From Clostridia bacterium (GTDB lineage: Bacteria > Bacillota > Clostridia > TANB77 > CAG-465): a stretch of 56,264 bases of DNA. Under the pieces are notes generated by a model. It did not search any database. It was given only the letters and a program-made list of their open reading frames with translations, and was not told where the DNA came from. The stretch is from contig JAUNGP010000012.1 in the NCBI GenBank assembly GCA_030524345.1, positions 1 to 56,264 of the forward strand. The letters are read 5' to 3'. Each line of letters opens with the position of its first letter. The stretch's first letter is position 1. The position numbers and the translations under genes are program-made. Shown here in pieces: positions 51,857 through 56,264 of the stretch.

Positions 51857-52713
51857 TGGAAAATGTAATAGAAATTAAGAATTTGTGTAAAAAATATAGC
51901 GAATTTGAACTTAACAATATCAATCTGAGTTTACCTAAAGGTACTATTATGGGGCTAATAGGAGAAAATGGTGCTGGAAAGTCAACTACTATCAAATTAA
52001 TGCTAAATATTATTGGTAAAGATTCTGGAACTGTTTCCCTCTTTGGCTTAGATAGTATCAAAGATGGAAGAAAGTTAAAGGAAGATGTTGGGGCTGTTTT
52101 AGATGATAGTTTTTTATCTGAATATTTATGTCCAAATGATATGAACAAAATCATGAAAAATTTCTACAATAATTGGGATGAAAAGCTATTTTTTCAGTAT
52201 ATGGATGAATTTAAGCTTCCAAGAACCCAAATATCGAAGGATTATTCATCTGGAATGAAGATGAAGTTAAAGATTGCTACAGCATTGTCACATCATCCGA
52301 AATTATTAATACTTGACGAGCCAACTTCTGGTCTTGATCCTGTTGCAAGAAATGAAATACTAGATATTTTCCAAGATTTTATTCAAGATGAAGAAAACTC
52401 AATACTTGTCTCTAGTCATATTACTTCTGATTTAGAGCATATAGCAGATTATATTACTTTTATCAATGAGGGTGAAATTGTGTTTACAAAATCAAGGGAT
52501 GATTTATTAGAAAAATACGGAATTGTAAAATGTAGTAAAAGTGATTTTGATAAATTTGATAAAAAAGATTATATAAAATGTAAAAGGAATAAATACGAAT
52601 ATGAAGTATTGGTAGAGGACAAAGCAAAATTTTATAAAAAATATAGAACTAATGTTATTGATAAGCCAACCATTGAGGAAATAATGTTAATATATATCAA
52701 GGGGGAAAAGTAA
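51856..52713 (+). CDS. ABC transporter ATPase (YtrB-like)
   Basis: 285-aa ATPase. Walker A GENGAGKSTTIKL, signature DYSSGMKMKLKIA, Walker B LLILDEPTSGLDPVA, H-loop VSSHIT. A C-terminal extension of about 70 residues (KSRDDLLEKYGIVK onward) is typical of this drug-type ABC-2 ATPase group. It is coupled to the GntR gene by a one-base overlap and lies one base before the permease gene. The substrate is unknown. Confidence 0.93.
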   Translation: MENVIEIKNLCKKYSEFELNNINLSLPKGTIMGLIGENGAGKSTTIKLMLNIIGKDSGTVSLFGLDSIKDGRKLKEDVGAVLDDSFLSEYLCPNDMNKIMKNFYNNWDEKLFFQYMDEFKLPRTQISKDYSSGMKMKLKIATALSHHPKLLILDEPTSGLDPVARNEILDIFQDFIQDEENSILVSSHITSDLEHIADYITFINEGEIVFTKSRDDLLEKYGIVKCSKSDFDKFDKKDYIKCKRNKYEYEVLVEDKAKFYKKYRTNVIDKPTIEEIMLIYIKGEK

Positions 52714-52714
52714 T

Positions 52715-53389
52715 ATGAATAGGATAAAAGGATTGATAGTAAAAGATCTACTTCAATTAAAAAGTTATAGAAAAACTTTGGTTACATTTATTGCAGTTTT
52801 TATTGCAGTGTCATTTTTAGATACAAACAAGGAAAGTATAGAGACAACAATCATATTAATGATGACTCTTGGACTTGGTATGTTTAGCATTGCTACTTTT
52901 AATTATGATGAAATGGCCAAAGCAGATAGATATATTTTAACTTTACCAGTAAATAGAAAAGACATCGTATTATCAAAATATATTTTAGTAGTTATCTCTA
53001 CATTTGTAGGTGCAATACTAGGAATGATCTTAAGTGTTGGTATGACTTATGCAATTTATCAAGAAATACCTGAGATGATGTATCTTATGAGCTTAGCTAT
53101 GGGAGGAATATTTGGACTTGGAGTTGTCAATGCGATCCAAATACCATGTATTTTTAAATATGGCGCTGAAAAAGGGAGAATTCAAAGATTTATTGCACTT
53201 GCAGTGATATGTTTAATGTTTTATGGAATATTTTATTTATTTCAAAGATTCAATATTCATATTGAAATTCAAAGTACCATTGATATGGTCAAAAACTATT
53301 CAGTCATTATTTTAATACCTACTGTTTTAATTTTATATTATGTATCTTATAAAATTTCTTACATGATATATAGGAAAAAAGAATTATAG
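52715..53389 (+). CDS. ABC-2 type transporter permease
   Basis: 224-aa membrane protein with six TM segments. It starts with a cytosolic helix (RIKGLIVKDLLQLKSYRKTLVTF) and has the conserved FNYDEMAKADRYILTLPVNRKDIVLSKYI loop of ABC-2 permeases in GntR-regulated operons. AGGGGGAAAAG precedes the ATG. It pairs with the upstream ATPase. A terminator follows. Confidence 0.9.
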   Translation: MNRIKGLIVKDLLQLKSYRKTLVTFIAVFIAVSFLDTNKESIETTIILMMTLGLGMFSIATFNYDEMAKADRYILTLPVNRKDIVLSKYILVVISTFVGAILGMILSVGMTYAIYQEIPEMMYLMSLAMGGIFGLGVVNAIQIPCIFKYGAEKGRIQRFIALAVICLMFYGIFYLFQRFNIHIEIQSTIDMVKNYSVIILIPTVLILYYVSYKISYMIYRKKEL

Positions 53390-53393
53390 AAAG

Positions 53394-53428
53394 AAAATGA
53401 GTTTTGTAATTTACAGGACTCATTTTTT
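53394..53428 (+). terminator. Terminator of the GntR/ABC operon
   Basis: AAAATGAGT pairs with ACTCATTTT, with additional inner pairing; TTTTT follows. Confidence 0.78.
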
Positions 53429-53475
53429 ACACATCATTTTAGTCTATTTCATATACTAGAAGAGGAGGTATGAAA

Positions 53476-54492
53476 ATGAATGATTTTAAAGTTGTAGTAG
53501 ATGCTGGACATGGTGGAAATGATCCAGGTGCTGTAGCTAATGGAGTAAGAGAAAAAGATTTAACACTTGAAATTTCTCAATATATGTATGAGAGATTTAG
53601 AGAACTTGGAATTCCCGTAACACTTACTCGTTCAACAGATGAGACGGTAGATTCACAAGAAAGAGTAAGAAGAATATTAGAAGCATATGGAAATAACGCT
53701 AATGTTATTGTGATTTCTAATCATATAAACTCAACAGCAACTCCAAATAGTGCAGAAGGAGCAGAGGTAATTTATGCTTTAAGAAATGAAGATACACTTG
53801 CAAGAAATATACTTAGTGCATTGGAGTCACAGGGGCAAATTGCAAGAAGAGTATATCAAAGGAGGTCTAGTACTGATCCTTCTAAAGATTATTATTTTAT
53901 ACATAGAGAAACTGGGGTAACACAGCCAGTAATTGTAGAATATGGATTTATTAATAATGAAAGAGATTTAGAAAGAATTACACAAAATTATAGAAGGTAT
54001 GTTGATGCTATAGTAAATGCCGTGATAGAGACAGAAGGTGGATCTGGTTCCAATGTACCAAGCTCTAGCCAATATATAGTAAAAGCTGGAGATACATTAT
54101 GGAAGATTGCAAAACAATATGGAACGACTGTAAATGAAATAAAAAGCTTAAATGGCCTAACAAGTGATTTTTTAAGCATTGGGCAAGTCTTAAATATACC
54201 TATGAGTAGTATGACCTATACGGTAAAAGGAGGAGACACTTTGTGGAAAATTGCAAGGCAATATGGGACTACAGTTGATGCAATTAAAGCACTAAATGGA
54301 TTAACAAGCGATTTTTTAAGTATTGGTCAAGTGTTAAAAATACCAAATAATACGTTACTTTATACTGTAAAAAGTGGTGATACTCTATGGACAATTGCTG
54401 TGAGAAATAATGTTACAGTTGATGCAATTAAAAGATTAAATGGATTAACAAGTGATATTATTTATGTAGGTCAAGTGTTAAAATTAAGGTAA
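53476..54492 (+). CDS. N-acetylmuramoyl-L-alanine amidase with three LysM repeats, no signal peptide
   Basis: 338-aa protein. Amidase_3 domain at 1-180: zinc ligands His12 ([13 protein letters not shown]), Glu26 (REKDLTLE) and His83 (ISNHINS), catalytic Glu in [10 protein letters not shown]. Three LysM repeats follow, each starting with the Y-x-V-K-x-G-D-T-L-W pattern (about 199-243, 247-292, 296-338), which bind peptidoglycan sugars. It begins directly with [13 protein letters not shown] and has no signal peptide or TM. Release may therefore need lysis or another export route, or the protein acts as an autolysin. The start at 53476 has AGGAGG eight bases upstream; ATG at 53470 is too close. 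Confidence 0.93.
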   Translation: MNDFKVVVDAGHGGNDPGAVANGVREKDLTLEISQYMYERFRELGIPVTLTRSTDETVDSQERVRRILEAYGNNANVIVISNHINSTATPNSAEGAEVIYALRNEDTLARNILSALESQGQIARRVYQRRSSTDPSKDYYFIHRETGVTQPVIVEYGFINNERDLERITQNYRRYVDAIVNAVIETEGGSGSNVPSSSQYIVKAGDTLWKIAKQYGTTVNEIKSLNGLTSDFLSIGQVLNIPMSSMTYTVKGGDTLWKIARQYGTTVDAIKALNGLTSDFLSIGQVLKIPNNTLLYTVKSGDTLWTIAVRNNVTVDAIKRLNGLTSDIIYVGQVLKLR

Positions 54493-54496
54493 AATA

Positions 54497-54531
54497 GAAG
54501 TGGTTGGAATATCCAATCACTTCATTTTTTT
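54497..54531. terminator. Terminator between the amidase and the thermonuclease
   Basis: 12-bp stem GAAGTGGTTGGA / TCCAATCACTTC, loop ATA, then ATTTTTTT. It is the only terminator between these convergent genes; on the minus strand it is followed by TATTTTAC. Confidence 0.85.
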
Positions 54532-55108
54532 AAATTTCCCAAAGACCTTGACAATTATTCCTTGCCTCATTTTCAAATGTTTTGAAATAATTTACATATT
54601 TTACATCAGGTGGATAGGTAAAAAGTTCAGCATAACCTTTTATTAGAAGATCTGCATTAAATAGTTTATTTCTGATTTCATCTTCTGATATCTCGTTTGG
54701 AATTTCTAACCATACATATCTTAAAAGTCTGTTATATTTATCAGTATTTCTTACATCTTTTTCTAAATAAATCGTTTTTCCAGTCAAAATAGAACTAGTA
54801 TAATTACTTGCTTCTTTTCCATATGGCTCAATTTCTGTCGTAGATTCAGGAGTATTAATACCTATCAATCTGACTCTATAATCTTCATTATTGATCGTTG
54901 CAATTATCGTATCTCCATCTACTACTCTTTTGACATATGCTTCTTGAAATTTTGAAGTATCTATCTGCTCATTAGTTAAATCATTACTTATTTCATTTAC
55001 AACTGTAGTGGGATTTTGAGTATTATTGAAATTTTCTTTTATAAATCCACTCATCAAAAATATGATATCAAAAATAATAATGATTGCTACAAAAATTACT
55101 TTTCCCAT
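54530..55108 (-). CDS. Membrane-anchored thermonuclease (SNase-like)
   Basis: 192-aa protein. An N-terminal signal anchor (GKVIFVAIIIIFDIIFLMSGF) is followed by a linker and an SNase fold: KRVVDGDTIIA, catalytic Arg in VRLIGINTPES, Glu in PYGKEASNY and Arg in DKYNRLLRYVW. It would cleave DNA/RNA outside the membrane, for nutrient or DNA uptake. The start at 55108 follows GTGAT; an ATG at 55123 is in frame. A short ORF with a strong ribosome site ends 4 bases before this start. It has its own promoter and lies after the deacetylase gene on the same strand. Confidence 0.92.
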   Translation of the reverse strand: MGKVIFVAIIIIFDIIFLMSGFIKENFNNTQNPTTVVNEISNDLTNEQIDTSKFQEAYVKRVVDGDTIIATINNEDYRVRLIGINTPESTTEIEPYGKEASNYTSSILTGKTIYLEKDVRNTDKYNRLLRYVWLEIPNEISEDEIRNKLFNADLLIKGYAELFTYPPDVKYVNYFKTFENEARNNCQGLWEI

Positions 55109-55112
55109 TTTA

Positions 55113-55148
55113 TCACATCTCATCTAATTGTGTAAAAAATATACACAT
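55113..55148 (-). other. Possible 11-codon leader ORF before the thermonuclease
   Basis: On the minus strand AAGGAG precedes ATG at 55148; the ORF MCIFFTQLDEM ends with TGA four bases before the nuclease ATG. It has a better ribosome site than the nuclease itself, so coupling or attenuation is possible. Confidence 0.35.
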
Positions 55149-55168
55149 ATAGAGCTCCTTATAAATCT

Positions 55169-55197
55169 ATTATACAATTTCAATATAGATAAGTCAA
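55169..55197 (-). promoter_or_regulatory. Promoter of the thermonuclease gene
   Basis: Minus-strand TTGACT (55197-55192), 17-bp spacer, TATAAT (55174-55169). The -35 overlaps the stop codon of the deacetylase gene. Confidence 0.8.
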
Positions 55198-55994
55198 TTT
55201 TTAGCTAGATTTTCTATTTCTAAAAGTTCGCTGACTGTTAAAAAAACATAACCATCTGATTGTAATTTATCCACAAGAAGTGTAGCTGATTTTACACTGG
55301 TGCTATATATGTCATGCATTAGAATGATATCATTTCCTTTTATATTTTTCAGCACATAATTATATATTTTTGTTACATTTCTAAATTTCCAGTCTTTAGA
55401 GTCAACGGTCCAAAGAATATTGGTTAAATGATTTTCTTTTAACACTTCATTTACTCTATCATTGATGGATCCGTATGGGACTCTAATGAGAGATATATGA
55501 ATATCAACTTCACTAAAGATCATATATTTAGTAAGTAAAATTTGTTCATTGATTTCATTATTAGTAAGCTTGGTAAATAAGTTATGTTTATAACTGTGGA
55601 TTCCTATTTCATTTCCAGCATCTACTTCAAGTTGTATTGCGGAAGGGAATTTTTGGGCATTTTCTCCTAAAAGAAAAAAAGTAGCAGGAACATTTCTCTT
55701 TTTTAGTTCATCAATTAAACCTTCTGTGTATTTACTTGGACCATCATCAAAGGTCAGTGCAATTAATTTCTTTTCTTTATATTTTTGCAGTAGTATTTCT
55801 CTTCTTTCATTTTCCCCTTTTATCTCTATTAGATTATCACCATCAATTTCTTTTTCTTCTATATGAGTAATATCGATATCTGGGTAAGAATGACTAGTAT
55901 GAATATCAAATATCAGAATGGTAATAATGATAAGGATTATGATAATCAGTAAAGCGGTGTATATGACTCTATTTTTTAAATATAATATTTTCAA
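55194..55994 (-). CDS. Polysaccharide deacetylase (NodB domain), membrane-anchored
   Basis: 266-aa protein. An N-terminal TM anchor (RVIYTALLIIIILIIITILIF) is followed by a NodB catalytic domain: TFDDGPS (metal Asp and catalytic Asp), IHSYKHNLF (metal His pair), RVPYGS, WTVDSKDW and ILMHDIYS. It should act on peptidoglycan or another N-acetylated glycan outside the cell, which in other Gram-positives lowers lysozyme sensitivity. The start is TTG at 55994, with AGGTGA eight bases upstream. It is followed by the thermonuclease on the same strand. Confidence 0.92.
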   Translation of the reverse strand: MKILYLKNRVIYTALLIIIILIIITILIFDIHTSHSYPDIDITHIEEKEIDGDNLIEIKGENERREILLQKYKEKKLIALTFDDGPSKYTEGLIDELKKRNVPATFFLLGENAQKFPSAIQLEVDAGNEIGIHSYKHNLFTKLTNNEINEQILLTKYMIFSEVDIHISLIRVPYGSINDRVNEVLKENHLTNILWTVDSKDWKFRNVTKIYNYVLKNIKGNDIILMHDIYSTSVKSATLLVDKLQSDGYVFLTVSELLEIENLAKN

Positions 55995-56036
55995 ATTTTT
56001 TCACCTAATATATAGTATTAAAAAGTAAGGAGTTAA

Positions 56037-56096
56037 ATGAAAAAACCAATTGAAAATAAATATAAAATGACGAAATGGTCTTGCATTTTTTTATAA
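56037..56096 (+). other. Possible 19-codon ORF
   Basis: AAGGAG six bases before ATG opens MKKPIENKYKMTKWSCIFL, then TAA. Codon use is unremarkable and no homology is recognised. It may be a leader peptide for the gene starting at 56175, or chance. Confidence 0.3.
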
Positions 56097-56174
56097 TAAT
56101 ACTTGAAATAATTATCAAAAAATGTTAGCATATAGATGTAATCAAATATTGGTTACAGAAAAGAGGAAATGATT

Positions 56175-56264
56175 ATGGTAACTAAAGTGCACAAAATAGT
56201 GAATGAACTACACACACACACACACACACAACGTAGTTTTATAAACATTGTAAAGAAAGATAAT
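56175..56264 (+). CDS. 5' end of an ORF that runs off the window, carrying a CA-repeat tract
   Basis: ATG at 56175 follows AGAGGAAAT and stays open for 30 codons to the window end. Codons 13-18 and part of 19 are a pure CA run, read as His-Thr repeats (HTHTHTQ). No signal peptide or domain is visible in what remains. Because the repeat unit is two bases, gain or loss of one unit would shift the frame. The gene product cannot be identified from this fragment. Confidence 0.5.
   Translation, partial: MVTKVHKIVNELHTHTHTQRSFINIVKKDN
56210..56230. repeat. Microsatellite, (CA)10
   Basis: Uninterrupted A(CA)10, 21 bases, about 36 bases after the ATG of the ORF at 56175. It is the longest perfect dinucleotide tract noticed in the window. 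Such tracts mutate by slipped-strand pairing. Confidence 0.95.

Noticed and set aside
53476..54492. Prophage endolysin module
   Set aside because: No holin, tail, integrase or other phage genes adjacent; only the missing signal peptide hints at it.
1..56264. CRISPR arrays, tRNA or rRNA genes, insertion sequences
   Set aside because: No spaced direct repeats of the right size, no cloverleaf-like sequence noticed and no transposase reading frame.

Overview
This is an AT-rich stretch of a low-GC Gram-positive (Firmicutes/Bacillota) chromosome. Ribosome binding sites are strong AGGAGG or AGGTGA types, promoters are TTGACA/TATAAT type, and genes are densely packed. Two-component systems, YtrA-type and MarR-type regulated ABC exporters, a SufCBDSU operon and a VanG-type cell-wall cluster all point the same way. 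Oxygen-sensitive chemistry (radical SAM enzymes, an Fe-S old-yellow-enzyme homologue, iron-sulfur flavoproteins) suggests an anaerobe, probably gut-associated. No rRNA, tRNA, phage structural gene, transposase or CRISPR array was seen, so the species cannot be named.

Layout. 1-3.2 kb: tail of a Cna-B-type surface protein, endonuclease V, a calcium/cation antiporter behind a likely yybP-ykoY (Mn2+) riboswitch, and a frameshifted acetyltransferase. 3.3-6.2 kb: a two-component system and a DUF1848 protein. 6.3-12.1 kb: an Fe-S flavoenzyme, a minus-strand pair of unassigned radical SAM enzymes, and small unknowns. 12.1-18.8 kb: a VanG-type D-Ala-D-Ser cluster. vanRS is divergent from vanW-vanG-vanXY-vanTm-vanTr, VanT is split into two genes, and six 11-bp-phased repeats lie between the divergent promoters. 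18.9-24.4 kb: a DUF4299-like protein, then a TetR-controlled ABC/FtsX transporter with a ZIP metal transporter. 24.5-30.3 kb: a MerR (AdhR/NmlR-like) redox/electrophile operon. Its operator-promoter architecture recurs before two unlinked flavin/DUF362 genes.

30.4-37.7 kb: one operon joining a DtxR-fold regulator, SufC-B-D-S-U, a DUF488 protein, a deoxyribosyltransferase-like protein and MnmA. It links Fe-S assembly to tRNA thiolation. The regulator has lost most canonical DtxR/MntR metal ligands and carries a C-terminal Cys cluster, which makes it a candidate Fe-S or thiol sensor. 37.8-41.6 kb: DUF305, acetyltransferases, a Tim44-like membrane protein and a small alarmone synthetase. 41.7-48.9 kb: an acyl-CoA synthetase, then a MarR-controlled heterodimeric ABC exporter and a cytidylate-kinase-like protein. 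48.9-53.4 kb: DUF5131, DUF4186, a VanZ-like protein and a YtrA-type GntR/ABC operon. 53.5-56.3 kb: a LysM amidase without signal peptide, a membrane-anchored thermonuclease, a polysaccharide deacetylase, and a truncated ORF whose first codons contain a (CA)10 microsatellite, a possible phase-variation switch.

The best candidates for something undescribed are the ligand-poor, Cys-bearing DtxR regulator of the suf-mnmA operon, the three-site MerR regulon, the (CA)10 contingency-type tract and the orphan radical SAM pair. All functional statements are from reading the sequence by eye; no database search was run.
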